Of a DNA stretch of 64,000 nt, positions 43,848 through 53,157 are shown in pieces. Origin of the DNA: Mycobacterium sp. (GTDB taxonomy: Bacteria; Actinomycetota; Actinomycetes; Mycobacteriales; Mycobacteriaceae); contig NZ_PKEK01000062.1 of assembly GCF_002863225.1 (NCBI RefSeq), forward strand, positions 34,398 to 98,397, written 5' to 3'. The translations under genes and the position numbers were made by a program. The first letter of the stretch is position 1. Each line of letters begins with the position of its first letter. The notes beneath the pieces were generated by a model. That model worked only from the letters and a program-made list of their open reading frames with translations. It searched no databases and had not been told where the DNA came from.

Positions 43848-44840
43848 TCACGCCGGAACTTCGTAGAACTGGGTGGCCCACTTACGCAGCGCCATATACC
43901 CCTTGGCGTCTTCCTTGGACAGCGCCGGGTTTTCGACGTACCTCTGGTAGCGCCAGATCTGCAGGTCGTCGAACACGGTTGAGAGAAAGTGCTTTTCAAT
44001 GGTCTGCCGCAGATCGTCGGGTGGTACGTCAGAGGCGTCGCCGGGCAGTCGTGGCCACCAGATCGAATAGAACAAGTCCGAGCACCCGTCGTCGACCGGG
44101 GTGCAGGTGAAGATCAACCGGTGGTTTTGGGCGCCCTCGAACACACTGATCGCGCCACCCAGGCCGAACAAGTGACTGTGGAACCGCAACGCGAGGTCGC
44201 CGGGGTCGTCGCTGCGTGCATCCGGCCAGCCCGCGACGAAGTGCCATTCCTGGTCGACGATCTTCCAATCCAGCACCCGGGGCGTCACGGTGGCGTGATG
44301 GACGTACTCGAAATGCGCACTGTCGGGCGCGTTCTCGGCCACGATCTGCGGATGCACCGGCTCCCGCTCGGCGCGCCGCGAGAACTCCGGATAGGCGCGG
44401 TAGTACGCCGCCGGGTCGGTCTCGAACTGCGGAAACTCCCCGAAGATGTCCGGCATCTCCCACTGTGGCTCTTTGCCCTGCGGCTGATGCCAGATGAAAA
44501 CGCAGTCGTACTGCTCGATTACGGGATACACCCGCAAGCGCAGCACCTTGTTGGGACGTTCCGGTTGATAAGGGATGTACCGGTTGGTGCCGTCTGGTCC
44601 CCAGCGCCAGCCATGGAACGGGCACTGGATGCAGTCGCCGACCACCGTGCCGCCGTGGCCGATGTGGGCACCGAGGTGTTTGCAGTGGGCTTCCATCACG
44701 TGGAGTAGGCCGCTTTCGTCGCGGTAGGCAACGAGCTCCTCGCCGAAATAGTGCAGCGGCCGAGCCTCGCCGATCGGGAATTCCGGCGACCAGCCGACCA
44801 TGAACCAACCAGTGACTTTCCAGGTGAAGGGTACTTTCAC
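43848..44840 (-). CDS. Rieske non-heme iron oxygenase, KshA-like
   Basis: A 330-aa terminal oxygenase starting at GTG 44840 with AGGAG five bases upstream; about 240 codons of upstream open frame are rejected. The Rieske ligands are in AHCKHLGAH and QCPFHGW (residues about 52-75). The mononuclear iron site is in ENAPDSAHFEYVHH near 170, with a later acid in DDLQIWRYQRYVENP. This arrangement follows 3-ketosteroid 9-alpha-hydroxylase (KshA), though other ring substrates are possible. The electron partners could be the Rieske ferredoxin at 59092 and an unlinked reductase. Confidence 0.87.
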   Translation of the reverse strand: MKVPFTWKVTGWFMVGWSPEFPIGEARPLHYFGEELVAYRDESGLLHVMEAHCKHLGAHIGHGGTVVGDCIQCPFHGWRWGPDGTNRYIPYQPERPNKVLRLRVYPVIEQYDCVFIWHQPQGKEPQWEMPDIFGEFPQFETDPAAYYRAYPEFSRRAEREPVHPQIVAENAPDSAHFEYVHHATVTPRVLDWKIVDQEWHFVAGWPDARSDDPGDLALRFHSHLFGLGGAISVFEGAQNHRLIFTCTPVDDGCSDLFYSIWWPRLPGDASDVPPDDLRQTIEKHFLSTVFDDLQIWRYQRYVENPALSKEDAKGYMALRKWATQFYEVPA

Positions 44841-44869
44841 ACCGGCTCCTAAGGCGCTCGTGGCGACGA

Positions 44870-44888
44870 TACTAAATACGTTACAGTA
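44870..44888 (+). promoter_or_regulatory. 19-bp operator, site 7 (Rieske / BVMO divergent promoter)
   Basis: TACTAAATACGTTACAGTA, within the 78-bp gap between the Rieske oxygenase (-) and the BVMO-like gene (+). The ends TACT/AGTA are symmetric. One site probably serves both directions. Confidence 0.65.
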
Positions 44889-44918
44889 TGGATTCCAATT
44901 CCTGAGAGGCGTTGCAAG

Positions 44919-46550
44919 GTGGCTGACGAATCTGAGGCCGGTGCACGATTCGATGCGATCGTGATCGGCGCCGGTTTCTCCGGCCTGTACACCCTGCATC
45001 GACTGCGTGGGCTCGGGTTGCGGGCCCTGGTGCTCGAGATGGCCGAAAACGTCGGTGGCACTTGGCTGTACAACCGATATCCGGGTGCTCGCTGTGACAT
45101 CGAGAGCATCGAATACTCCTACAGTTTCTCTGAGCAGATCCAGCAGGAATGGGTGTGGACGGAGACGATGCCGGCCCAGCCCGAGGTGGAGGCCTACCTG
45201 AACTTCGTCGCCGACCGGCTCGACCTGCGGCGTGACATCCGGTTCGGTACCAAGGTCACCGCGATGGCCTTCGACGAGCAGGACGCGCTCTGGGTGGTGC
45301 GCTCCGAGGTGGGTGAGTCCTTCGTCGCGCCGTTCGTGATAGCCGCCTCCGGCATCCTGTCGGTGCCACTGGAACCCGATATCCCCGGCATCGGCGAGTT
45401 CACCGGCGAGTCGTTGTTCACCGCACGCTGGCCGGCGGACGGCTTCGACTTCGCCGACAAGCGAGTCGGGGTGATCGGGACCGGGTCGACCGGTGTCCAA
45501 CTCATCCCGGTGGTTGCTCGGGAAGCCGGACAGCTCTTCGTGTTTCAACGCTCACCGGCGTACACGCTGCCCTGGAAGGTCCGGTCGTTCGATGCCGGCG
45601 AGCTGGACCGGATGAAGGCCGACTACGGCGCCATTCGGGAGGCTCAACGTGCCCACCCGATCGGCGCCGCGCGGCTCAGTGCGTTCTCGGTATTGCTCGA
45701 GATGCTGGGCAGGCCGCCGCTGAAGTCGGCGTCGCGCGCCGACCAGTTGCGGGCCATCGACGAGAACGGCGTGCTGGGCGCGCTCAATTGGGGCGACGTC
45801 TTCTTCGACATCGAGGCGAACCGGATGGCCGCGTCGCTCTACGGTGAGGCGGTGGCCCGGATCGTGAAGGACCCCGACACCGCGGCGTCGCTGGTGCCCG
45901 ACCACCCCTTTGCGTGCAAGCGCCCGATCATCGACCAGGGCTACTACGAGACGTTCAACCGCGACAACGTGACGCTGGTGGATCTGCGCGCCGCGCCGAT
46001 CGAACGGGTGACACCGAACGGTATCCGTACTGCCCGCGACGATTTCGACCTCGATGCGATCATCTACGCGACCGGCTTCGACGCCATGACCGGCGCACTG
46101 AGTCGCATCGACATCCGTGGGCGCGACGGCGCCTCACTCGGCGAATTCTGGGCCACCGACGGACCGCTGTCGTACCTCGGGTTGGCGGTCGCCGGCTTTC
46201 CGAACCTGTTCACCATCCAGGGGCCGGGGAGTCCGAGTGCCGCGACCAACTTCGTCGCCGCATTAGAACAACACGTCGAATGGATCGGCGACTGTATTGC
46301 TTACCTGCGCGCCAACGGGATTCGCACCATCGAGGCAACACCGTCCGCGCAACGGGACTGGATCGAGCACGCCACCTCGCTCGTCGCGGCCACGGTTCTG
46401 GTCCACCCGTCCTGCAACTCCTGGTACAACGGTGGCAACGTGCCCGGCAAGAAACGGATGTACATGGGTTATACCGGCGGAATTCCCGAATACCGGCGCC
46501 GCTGCGACGAGATCGCGGCCACCGGATACAACGGCTTCGCGTTGGCGTAG
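44919..46550 (+). CDS. Baeyer-Villiger-like flavin monooxygenase, fingerprint His replaced
   Basis: A 543-aa flavoenzyme with FAD motif VIGAGFSGLYTLHRLR near residue 16, VGGTWLYNRYPGARCDIES near 47, and NADPH motif VIGTGSTGVQLIP near 184. The fingerprint reads FTGESLFTARWP, where the highly conserved His is Phe. Without that His, known Baeyer-Villiger enzymes lose most activity, so this may be an oxidase-like or atypical member. GTG start with GAGAGG upstream. It is the first gene of a five-gene operon with hydrolase, SnoaL, LLM and SDR. Confidence 0.85.
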   Translation: MADESEAGARFDAIVIGAGFSGLYTLHRLRGLGLRALVLEMAENVGGTWLYNRYPGARCDIESIEYSYSFSEQIQQEWVWTETMPAQPEVEAYLNFVADRLDLRRDIRFGTKVTAMAFDEQDALWVVRSEVGESFVAPFVIAASGILSVPLEPDIPGIGEFTGESLFTARWPADGFDFADKRVGVIGTGSTGVQLIPVVAREAGQLFVFQRSPAYTLPWKVRSFDAGELDRMKADYGAIREAQRAHPIGAARLSAFSVLLEMLGRPPLKSASRADQLRAIDENGVLGALNWGDVFFDIEANRMAASLYGEAVARIVKDPDTAASLVPDHPFACKRPIIDQGYYETFNRDNVTLVDLRAAPIERVTPNGIRTARDDFDLDAIIYATGFDAMTGALSRIDIRGRDGASLGEFWATDGPLSYLGLAVAGFPNLFTIQGPGSPSAATNFVAALEQHVEWIGDCIAYLRANGIRTIEATPSAQRDWIEHATSLVAATVLVHPSCNSWYNGGNVPGKKRMYMGYTGGIPEYRRRCDEIAATGYNGFALA

Positions 46551-47669
46551 GTGACGGACATGTCGTTGGCAACTCTCGGCTTCAACGCCGCCCGCGAGCT
46601 CAGCCTGGTTTTGCCCCGCACAATTGCCGGGCTCAACGAATCGACCGGCTGGCATCCGGCGACACCGCGCGGGGTCCGGCAGTTCGGCGAGGTCATGTTG
46701 GATGAGCTTGTACTGTCTGGCTTTTCGCTGATCGGTGGAGCCCCGAAAGGCATACGATCACCCGATGAGTGCGCCGAGGCGGCCGAGGAGCTGTCCGCAT
46801 TGGGCATCGACGGTGCGCACGGTGAACCCGAGCCGCTGCGAGTCCACACGATAGAGCGCAAGCGTGTTGCCGGGCTGTCCTACGAGCGGCTCACCTTCGA
46901 TCACGACCCCGGGTTGCCGCAGAGTCTGGCGAGCCAGCGGCTGGGCGGCCCGGCCAGGGCAGTGGTCCACCTCTGCCGCCACACCGATGGGCCGCGGCCG
47001 TGGCTGGTCTGGGTGCACGGCGCGGGTCAAGGTGGTGTGGAGGACTTACTGCTCAGCCGAATCGGGCGCATTCACCACCAGTTGGGTTTCAACGTGGCGA
47101 TGCCGGTGCAGCCGGGCCACGGTTCCCGGCGACGGGAATGGCCGGCCTACCCGGACATGGATCCCCTCGGCAACGTCGCCGGGATGATGCGGTCGGTGTC
47201 GGAGATCCGGGCCGTCGTCAGGTGGGCGCGTCCGCAGGCCAGCGCTGTTGTGGTGTCGGGTATTTCGATGGGAACCCCGGTCGCGGCGCTGGTGTCCCAT
47301 CTGGAGCGGGACATCGACGCCGTCGGGCTGTACACGCCGATTCTCGGACTCAACAGCATGATCGCCAAGCACCTGGGCCGCTGGGGTTCGGCGCGCGACG
47401 AATTCCGCGAGTTGCTGGGTTCCCCGGTGGTGGCTCAGCTGACGTCGGTGATCGACCCGCTTGCCGTCGACCCGGCGCCGCCACCGCAGCGCCGGCTGAT
47501 CGTCGGAGCGTGGCATGACCGGATGGCGATGCGTGAGCCCACCGAGGCGCTGCAGGAGCGGTGGCGCGGGCAGCTGTACTGGTACGACGGCAGCCATGTC
47601 GGCCACGTGTTCTCCCGCAGGGTGTTTGCGGTTACCGAGCGATTCCTGCGTGAAGTCGTTGCCGGATGA
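46551..47669 (+). CDS. Alpha/beta hydrolase
   Basis: A 372-aa hydrolase. The oxyanion region WVHGAGQGG is near residue 145, the nucleophile elbow SGISMGTPVAAL near 240, and a His in GSHVGHVFS near 350. The first 120 residues form a helical lid or cap without clear similarity. GTG follows the BVMO stop directly; ATG 46560 is an alternative. An ester or lactone hydrolase acting on the oxygenase product is a reasonable guess. Confidence 0.75.
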   Translation: MTDMSLATLGFNAARELSLVLPRTIAGLNESTGWHPATPRGVRQFGEVMLDELVLSGFSLIGGAPKGIRSPDECAEAAEELSALGIDGAHGEPEPLRVHTIERKRVAGLSYERLTFDHDPGLPQSLASQRLGGPARAVVHLCRHTDGPRPWLVWVHGAGQGGVEDLLLSRIGRIHHQLGFNVAMPVQPGHGSRRREWPAYPDMDPLGNVAGMMRSVSEIRAVVRWARPQASAVVVSGISMGTPVAALVSHLERDIDAVGLYTPILGLNSMIAKHLGRWGSARDEFRELLGSPVVAQLTSVIDPLAVDPAPPPQRRLIVGAWHDRMAMREPTEALQERWRGQLYWYDGSHVGHVFSRRVFAVTERFLREVVAG

Positions 47670-48049
47670 GCCCCGTCACCCGCACCGCTCGCGAAGTGGT
47701 CGAGCTCTACAACCTGGTGGTGTGGAACGAGCACAATCTGGACTTGGCCGAGGAGTTGTTCGGCGACAACGTCATCCGCCACGGCGTCGGTGAGGCACAC
47801 ACGCTGACTCACGACCAGGCGGTCCAGCGCGTCGCCGACGTGTGGCAGCAGCTCGACACGTTGCGCTTCGACTTGAACATCGTCGTTGCCGGCGATGACG
47901 GTGAGCATGTCGCGCTCGTATACGACTCCGCAATGACCACCAAGGACGGCGCCGAGACCAATGTCGCCAGCATCGAAGTGTTCCGCGTCGTGGACGGAAA
48001 GATCGCCGAGGTGTGGAATTCTGGCTACCAGCAAGGAGTTTGGAGATGA
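47666..48049 (+). CDS. SnoaL-like/NTF2-fold protein
   Basis: A 127-aa protein with the cone-shaped NTF2/SnoaL pattern: REVVELYNLVVWNEHNLDLAEELFGDNVIRHG at the start, and IEVFRVVDGKIAEVWN near the end. Such small proteins act as cyclases, isomerases or hydratases on ring substrates. ATG overlaps the hydrolase TGA, and its TGA overlaps the LLM ATG. Confidence 0.8.
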   Translation: MSPVTRTAREVVELYNLVVWNEHNLDLAEELFGDNVIRHGVGEAHTLTHDQAVQRVADVWQQLDTLRFDLNIVVAGDDGEHVALVYDSAMTTKDGAETNVASIEVFRVVDGKIAEVWNSGYQQGVWR

Positions 48050-49086
48050 CCGAGACGCTCGACGAATTGGGCTACTACCTGCTGGCCGGGGCCGGCGGTG
48101 AAGGCCCGGCGACCTTGATGGACGAGGCACGCCGCGGTGAGGAGTTGGGCTTCGGTACGGCGTTCATCTCCGAACGCTGGAACGTCAAGGAGGCGTCATC
48201 CTTGGTGGGCGCGGCGTGCGCGGTCACCGAGCGGATGCAGATCGCCACCGCCGCAACGAATCACAACACCCGCCATCCGCTGATTACGGGATCGTGGGCC
48301 ACCACCATGCACCGGCTGTCCGGCGGTCGTTTCACCCTGGGCGTGGGCCGCGGCATCGCAGCGATCTATGGTGCGTTCGGAATCCCGGCCGTCACCACGG
48401 CACAGATGGAGGACTGGGCGCAGGTGATGCGCCGGCTCTGGCACGGCGAGGTCATCTTCAACCACGACGGTCCGATGGGTAAGTACAACATCCTGTTCCT
48501 CGACCCCGATTTCGACGAAAACATCCGGCTGGCCCTGGTGGCGTTCGGCCCCAACACCCTGGCTTTGGGAGGTCGGGCCTTCGATGACGTCATCCTGCAC
48601 ACCTACTTCACCCCGGAGACGTTGCAGCGCAGCGTCGCAACCGTCAAGGCCGCCGCGGAGAAAGCCGGCCGCGACCCCGACAGCGTGCGGGTGTGGTCGT
48701 GTTTCGCCACGGTCGGCGACCACCTGCCCGAAGCGCTGCGGCTGAAGAAGACCGTCGCCAGGCTGGCCACCTATCTGCAGGGCTACGGCGATCTGCTGGT
48801 ACGGACCAACAACTGGGATCCCGCTGTGCTGGAACGGTTTCGGGCGGACTCGGTGGTGACGTCGATCGCCGGTGGAATCGACCACAAGGCCACCCCGGAG
48901 CAGATCGAACACATCGCCACACTCATTCCCGACGAATGGTTGGAGCCGTCGGCCACCGGGTCGGCGCAGCAGTGCGTCGACCGGATCCGGCAGGAGTTCG
49001 GCTACGGTGCCGACGCGGTGATCCTGCACGGCGCGACGCCCGACGAGTTGGAGCCGATCGTCACGGCCTACCGGACCGCCGGGTAA
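48046..49086 (+). CDS. LLM class flavin/F420-dependent oxidoreductase
   Basis: A 346-aa luciferase-like TIM barrel. EELGFGTAFISERWNVKEASSL near residue 30, TAATNHNTRHP near 66 and LSGGRFTLGVGRG near 88 are family hallmarks. In mycobacteria this group usually uses F420 and reduces or dehydrogenates hydrophobic substrates. ATGA overlap with the SnoaL gene; the SDR follows after 9 nt. Confidence 0.83.
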   Translation: MTETLDELGYYLLAGAGGEGPATLMDEARRGEELGFGTAFISERWNVKEASSLVGAACAVTERMQIATAATNHNTRHPLITGSWATTMHRLSGGRFTLGVGRGIAAIYGAFGIPAVTTAQMEDWAQVMRRLWHGEVIFNHDGPMGKYNILFLDPDFDENIRLALVAFGPNTLALGGRAFDDVILHTYFTPETLQRSVATVKAAAEKAGRDPDSVRVWSCFATVGDHLPEALRLKKTVARLATYLQGYGDLLVRTNNWDPAVLERFRADSVVTSIAGGIDHKATPEQIEHIATLIPDEWLEPSATGSAQQCVDRIRQEFGYGADAVILHGATPDELEPIVTAYRTAG

Positions 49087-49095
49087 GAACTAGAC

Positions 49096-49932
49096 ATGTC
49101 GACGTATCTGCAAGACAAAGTCATCATCGTCACCGGAGCCGCCAGCGGGTTCGGCAAACTGATCTCGGAGAAGTGTGCGGCCGGCGGTGCGAAGGTCGTC
49201 GGGGTCGACGTCAGCGTCGACGCGCTCGATGCCGTCTTCGAAGGCATTCGGGCGGCCGGCCATGACGGCACCAGCCATGTCGCCGACGTCGCCGACATGA
49301 GCCAGATGCAAGCCGCGGCCCGGCACGCCGTCGACACCTACGGTCGGATCGACGTGATCGTCAACAACGCCGGCGTCATGCCGCTGGCGTTCTACGCCGA
49401 CCATGCCCGGGCATGGGAGAAGTGGCACAAGGCAATCGACATCAACATCAAGGGCGTCGTGAACGGCATCTCGGCCGTCTACGACACGATGGTCGCGCAG
49501 GGACGGGGCCAGGTGGTCAACATCTCGTCCATCTACGGCAATGCCGGCACCGAAGGCTCCGGCGTGTACAGCGCTACGAAAGCCGCCGTCGATGCGCTGT
49601 CGGAGTCATTGCGGGTCGAGGCACAGGGCGTGATCAAGGTGACCACCGTCAAGCCGACCGGCGTGTTGGGAACCCACCTGGGCAGCTGGGTCGTCAACGA
49701 GGCGGCGATCATGGGCATCCTCGGGCAGAAGGGTGGCCAGTTCGCCGAGAACGTCGCCAAGTTACAGAGCGGCGCACTGGAACCCGCGCAGCTCGACGTG
49801 GACTCCGTCGGCTACTGGTTGATCAACCCCGACGACCTGACCAATGCGGTAGTGCACGTGATCGACCAACCGTGGGGCATCAACATCAGTGACGTGACGG
49901 TCCGGGCCAGCGGCGAAAACTACGCCTACTGA
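49096..49932 (+). CDS. SDR family oxidoreductase
   Basis: A 278-aa classical SDR with TGAASGFGKL near residue 14, NNAGVMPL near 92, and YSATK near 158. The C-terminal part is longer than in FabG-type enzymes and has QKGGQFAENVAKLQ, seen in ketone/alcohol SDRs of this lineage. It is the last gene of the BVMO operon and is convergent with the carboxyltransferase at 20 bp. Confidence 0.85.
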   Translation: MSTYLQDKVIIVTGAASGFGKLISEKCAAGGAKVVGVDVSVDALDAVFEGIRAAGHDGTSHVADVADMSQMQAAARHAVDTYGRIDVIVNNAGVMPLAFYADHARAWEKWHKAIDINIKGVVNGISAVYDTMVAQGRGQVVNISSIYGNAGTEGSGVYSATKAAVDALSESLRVEAQGVIKVTTVKPTGVLGTHLGSWVVNEAAIMGILGQKGGQFAENVAKLQSGALEPAQLDVDSVGYWLINPDDLTNAVVHVIDQPWGINISDVTVRASGENYAY

Positions 49933-49952
49933 GGACTGTTCGCGCCGTTCGG

Positions 49953-51449
49953 TCACGGCATGATCGCGGTGCGCGCCACCGGTTCGGGTGCCGCCTGTCG
50001 ACTCGACAGTCCCCGACGCAGCGCGGCGAGTAGTGCATCACGTGTCTCGCGTGGGTCGATCAGCTCGTCGAAACCCATGTGCTCGGCCGAGCGGTAGGAC
50101 GCCTGCAGCTCCGCGTCACGCAGCTTGGCCGTGAGGTCATCACCAGCGTGCGAAGCCTTGCTGAGCGCCGCCGCGCTCATCGCACCCATCGTCGCTCCCG
50201 GATAGGCGAACGTGGCACCTTGGCCGTCAAAACTCAACAGCGACATGACCATTGAACCGAAGCCGTACGCCTTGCGCAGCGTGACGTGCAGCTTGACGGT
50301 GGTGGCAACCGTCTGTGCGACGAACATCCGGCCACCGGCCCGCAGCACGCCGCTGCGTTCAGAGCGGCTGCCCGGCAGCATGCCCGGGTTGTCGGCGAGA
50401 AACACGATCGGCAGATGGAACGAGTCGGCGACCGTGATGAAGTGCGCCGCCTTGTCCGCGGCGTCGGCATCGATGGAGCCGGCCAGCACCTGGGGCTGGT
50501 TGGCCACCACCGCCACCGGATGACCGCCGAGATGCGCCAGCGCACAGATGATCGCCTTACCGAATTGCGGTTGCACCTCGAACCAGTCCGTCCGGTCGAA
50601 CACCACGTCGAGCACCGAACGCATGTCGTAGATTCGCCGGTTGTCGCGCGAGACGATCTCGACCAACTCCGGCGTCGGCCTCGGTGTCGTGGTCTCGTCG
50701 TCCGGTAGCGGTGACGGGTAGGACCATGCACTGGACGGGAAGTAGGACAGGTACCGCCGGATGTCGTCGAGCACCGTCTCGTCGTCCTCGCCGACGTTGT
50801 GGATCACGCCGCTCGGCAAGGCAACACCGGGTCCGCCGAGGTCCTCCTTCGAAATGTCCTCTCCGGTGGACTCTTTGACGACGGGCGGCCCAGCGGTGAA
50901 GATCGCACCCTGCGGGCTCATGATCCGGAAGTCGCAGACCGGCGCGACCAGCGCGCCGTGTCCGGCCGACGGGCCCAGCACCGCGGCGACGGTCGGGACT
51001 TTGCCCGAGCACTGCGCCTGGGCGAGCAGATCGGTCGGCGAACGGCCGTAGTGCCCACCGGTCGGCCGAAAACCCGCGCCCTCCAACAGCATCACCAGCG
51101 GAACCTTGTCGCGCAGAGCCAACTCGGCGATTCGGTAGCGTTTGGAGTTGCCACCCGGCCCGATGCTGCCGGCCAGGGTGGTGAAATCCTCGGCTCCGAG
51201 CATCACCGGCGAGCCGTTGATCAAGCCGGATCCGACGACGATGCCGTCAGCGGCCGTCTCGCCGCCGACCATGGTGCCGATCTCGCGGAACGTGCCCTTG
51301 TCGAGCAGGTGCTCGATGCGTCCACGCGCATCGAGTTTGCCCTTGCCATGATGCTTGGCCACCCGCTCCGGGCCACCCATCGCCCAGGTGTGCCGGCGGC
51401 GACGGGCAAGGTCGTCCAGCGTCTCTTCCCACTCGGGCGGCTTCGTCAT
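49953..51449 (-). CDS. Acyl-CoA carboxylase, carboxyltransferase (beta) subunit
   Basis: A 498-aa carboxyltransferase. The N-terminal half has GKLDARGRIEHLLDKGTF and GPSAGHGALVAPVCDF, and the C-terminal half VVANQPQVLAGSIDADAADK and FLADNPGMLPGS, matching the two crotonase-like domains of propionyl/geranyl/methylcrotonyl-type beta subunits. It needs a biotin carboxylase/BCCP partner, which is not encoded in the window. In a degradation pathway it could carboxylate a branched unsaturated acyl-CoA. It is monocistronic and divergent from the FDOR gene. Confidence 0.88.
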   Translation of the reverse strand: MTKPPEWEETLDDLARRRRHTWAMGGPERVAKHHGKGKLDARGRIEHLLDKGTFREIGTMVGGETAADGIVVGSGLINGSPVMLGAEDFTTLAGSIGPGGNSKRYRIAELALRDKVPLVMLLEGAGFRPTGGHYGRSPTDLLAQAQCSGKVPTVAAVLGPSAGHGALVAPVCDFRIMSPQGAIFTAGPPVVKESTGEDISKEDLGGPGVALPSGVIHNVGEDDETVLDDIRRYLSYFPSSAWSYPSPLPDDETTTPRPTPELVEIVSRDNRRIYDMRSVLDVVFDRTDWFEVQPQFGKAIICALAHLGGHPVAVVANQPQVLAGSIDADAADKAAHFITVADSFHLPIVFLADNPGMLPGSRSERSGVLRAGGRMFVAQTVATTVKLHVTLRKAYGFGSMVMSLLSFDGQGATFAYPGATMGAMSAAALSKASHAGDDLTAKLRDAELQASYRSAEHMGFDELIDPRETRDALLAALRRGLSSRQAAPEPVARTAIMP

Positions 51450-51477
51450 CGACTCGTCCTCATCCGTCGGCGCGATT

Positions 51478-51496
51478 TACTGAAGTGCTTACTGTA
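51478..51496 (+). promoter_or_regulatory. 19-bp operator, site 8 (carboxyltransferase / FDOR)
   Basis: TACTGAAGTGCTTACTGTA, in the 82-bp divergent gap. It is 17/19 identical to site 9. Confidence 0.65.
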
Positions 51497-51531
51497 GCGT
51501 CTGCGGGAGGTAGACGGCGATAGGTGGTGCG

Positions 51532-51987
51532 ATGGGCATTCGGCTGACCGAGGACGAGGCGTGGGAAGTCGTTCAATCGGCGCATACCGGGATTCTGACG
51601 ACACTGCGCCGCGACGGTGTGCCGATCGCGCTTCCGGTGTGGTTCGCCGTCGACGATCGCACGATCACGCTGACGACTCCGTCCACCACCAAGAAGATCG
51701 CCCGTGTCCGGCGGGACCCGCGGGCCTCGTTCCTGGTGGAGTCCGGGGAGAAGTACGTCGAGCTACAGGGAGTGCATCTCACCGGACGAATCGAGATCGT
51801 CGACGATGCCGACGCCAAGGCCCGGATCCAGGCCTCCGTCGATGCGAAGTACGCGGCGTTTCGACCGGCAGCCGGAGCGTTGCCCGCCAAAGCGCAGGCG
51901 TTCTATGCCCAGCAGGCCTATCTGCGCTTCGTGCCGGACGCGCGGATCCTGACTTGGGACAATGCCCGGCTCGGTCTGCCGAGGTAA
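51532..51987 (+). CDS. Pyridoxamine-phosphate-oxidase-fold (FDOR-type) protein
   Basis: A 151-aa split-beta-barrel protein: GILTTLRRDGVPIALPVWFAVDD near residue 20, TTKKIARVRRDPRASFLVESG near 55. These are hallmarks of the flavin/F420-binding FDOR group rather than true PNPOx. It may use F420H2 to reduce an unsaturated ring or serve as a cofactor shuttle. It has AGGTGG just before ATG. Confidence 0.78.
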   Translation: MGIRLTEDEAWEVVQSAHTGILTTLRRDGVPIALPVWFAVDDRTITLTTPSTTKKIARVRRDPRASFLVESGEKYVELQGVHLTGRIEIVDDADAKARIQASVDAKYAAFRPAAGALPAKAQAFYAQQAYLRFVPDARILTWDNARLGLPR

Positions 51988-52044
51988 TGACGAAGTGACT
52001 GTGCCGCATGCCTTTTGCGTGAGTGCGGACGGCGCCATTGACCC

Positions 52045-52063
52045 TACCGAATTGCTTACTGTA
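52045..52063 (+). promoter_or_regulatory. 19-bp operator, site 9 (LLM-P450 operon)
   Basis: TACCGAATTGCTTACTGTA, in the 128-bp gap before the LLM gene (GTG 52116). It is 17/19 identical to site 8 and 16/19 to site 1. Confidence 0.65.
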
Positions 52064-52115
52064 GCTTCACGAGTATGACGCCGGCCTGCGCTGAACTGAT
52101 CTGGAGTGCGCACAG

Positions 52116-53147
52116 GTGAGCGCGACGCAGACCGCCGGACTCAAGGTCGACGGCGGCATCTTCACCGACCTGGCCCGAGTTCCGGAACTGGCCGACCAGC
52201 TCGAGCGGCAGGGCTACGACGCCTGCTGGACCGGTGAGATCAACCATGATCCGTTCTTCCCGCTACTGCTGGCCGCTGAACACACGTCACGACTCGAACT
52301 CGGCACCAGCATTGCGGTGGCATTCGCCCGCAACCCGATGACCGTCGCCAACGTCGGCTGGGATCTGCAGACCTACTCCCAAGGCCGCTTCATCTTGGGC
52401 CTCGGAACTCAGATCAAGCCGCACATCGAGAAGCGCTTCGGTATGCCGTGGAGTCGGCCGGTCGCCCGGATGCGCGAGTTCGTGCTTGCGCTGCACGCGA
52501 TCTGGTCGGCGTGGAACGACGGGACCCGGCTCCGGTTCGAGGGCGAGTTCTACACCCACAAGCTGATGACACCGATGTTCACCCCTGAGCTGCAGCCCTT
52601 TTCGGCGCCGAGGATCTTCATCGCCGCCGTCGGTGAAGCGATGACCGACATGTGCGGCGAAGTGGCCGACGGGCTTTTGGCCCACGCCTTCACCACCCGG
52701 GAGTACCTGCATGACGTCACCGTGCCCGCGGTGCTGGGCGGTCTGCAGCGTTCGGGTCGCGACCGCAGCGACTTCCAGGTGGCCTGCCCGGTGTTCGTGG
52801 TGACCGGTAGCGACGAGGCCGAAATGACCGTGGGCGCAACCGGTGTGCGTAAGCAGATCGCGTTCTACGGGTCGACGCCGGCCTACCGCAAAGTCCTGGA
52901 GTTGCACGGCTGGGGTGGGGTGGCGGACGACCTGCACCGGCTTTCGCTGCAAGGCGAATGGGACGCCATGGCGACGCTGGTCGACGACGAGATGCTGAAC
53001 GCCTTCGCTGTGGTCGCTCCGACGGACAAGCTCGCCGCGGCGCTGAAGGACCGTTGCGACGGCGTCATCGATCGAGTGATGCCGTCGTTCCCCCGCACCC
53101 TGTCCGATGACACCATCCGCGCGGTCTTGACCGAATTGCGTCAATGA
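52116..53147 (+). CDS. LLM class F420-dependent oxidoreductase
   Basis: A 343-aa luciferase-like enzyme with LERQGYDACWTGEINHDPFF near residue 28, GTSIAVAFARNPM near 63 and YSQGRFILGLGTQIKPHI near 88. The TGEINHDPF form is typical of mycobacterial F420-dependent members. GTG start with GGAG upstream. It pairs with the P450 10 bp downstream, suggesting consecutive redox steps on one substrate. Confidence 0.84.
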   Translation: MSATQTAGLKVDGGIFTDLARVPELADQLERQGYDACWTGEINHDPFFPLLLAAEHTSRLELGTSIAVAFARNPMTVANVGWDLQTYSQGRFILGLGTQIKPHIEKRFGMPWSRPVARMREFVLALHAIWSAWNDGTRLRFEGEFYTHKLMTPMFTPELQPFSAPRIFIAAVGEAMTDMCGEVADGLLAHAFTTREYLHDVTVPAVLGGLQRSGRDRSDFQVACPVFVVTGSDEAEMTVGATGVRKQIAFYGSTPAYRKVLELHGWGGVADDLHRLSLQGEWDAMATLVDDEMLNAFAVVAPTDKLAAALKDRCDGVIDRVMPSFPRTLSDDTIRAVLTELRQ

Positions 53148-53157
53148 GGAGTTGCCG

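Noticed and set aside
44841..45548. Possible N-terminal domain of the Rieske oxygenase
   Set aside because: The 236 extra codons are antisense to the BVMO-like gene and cross the operator; GTG 44840 has a good ribosome site.
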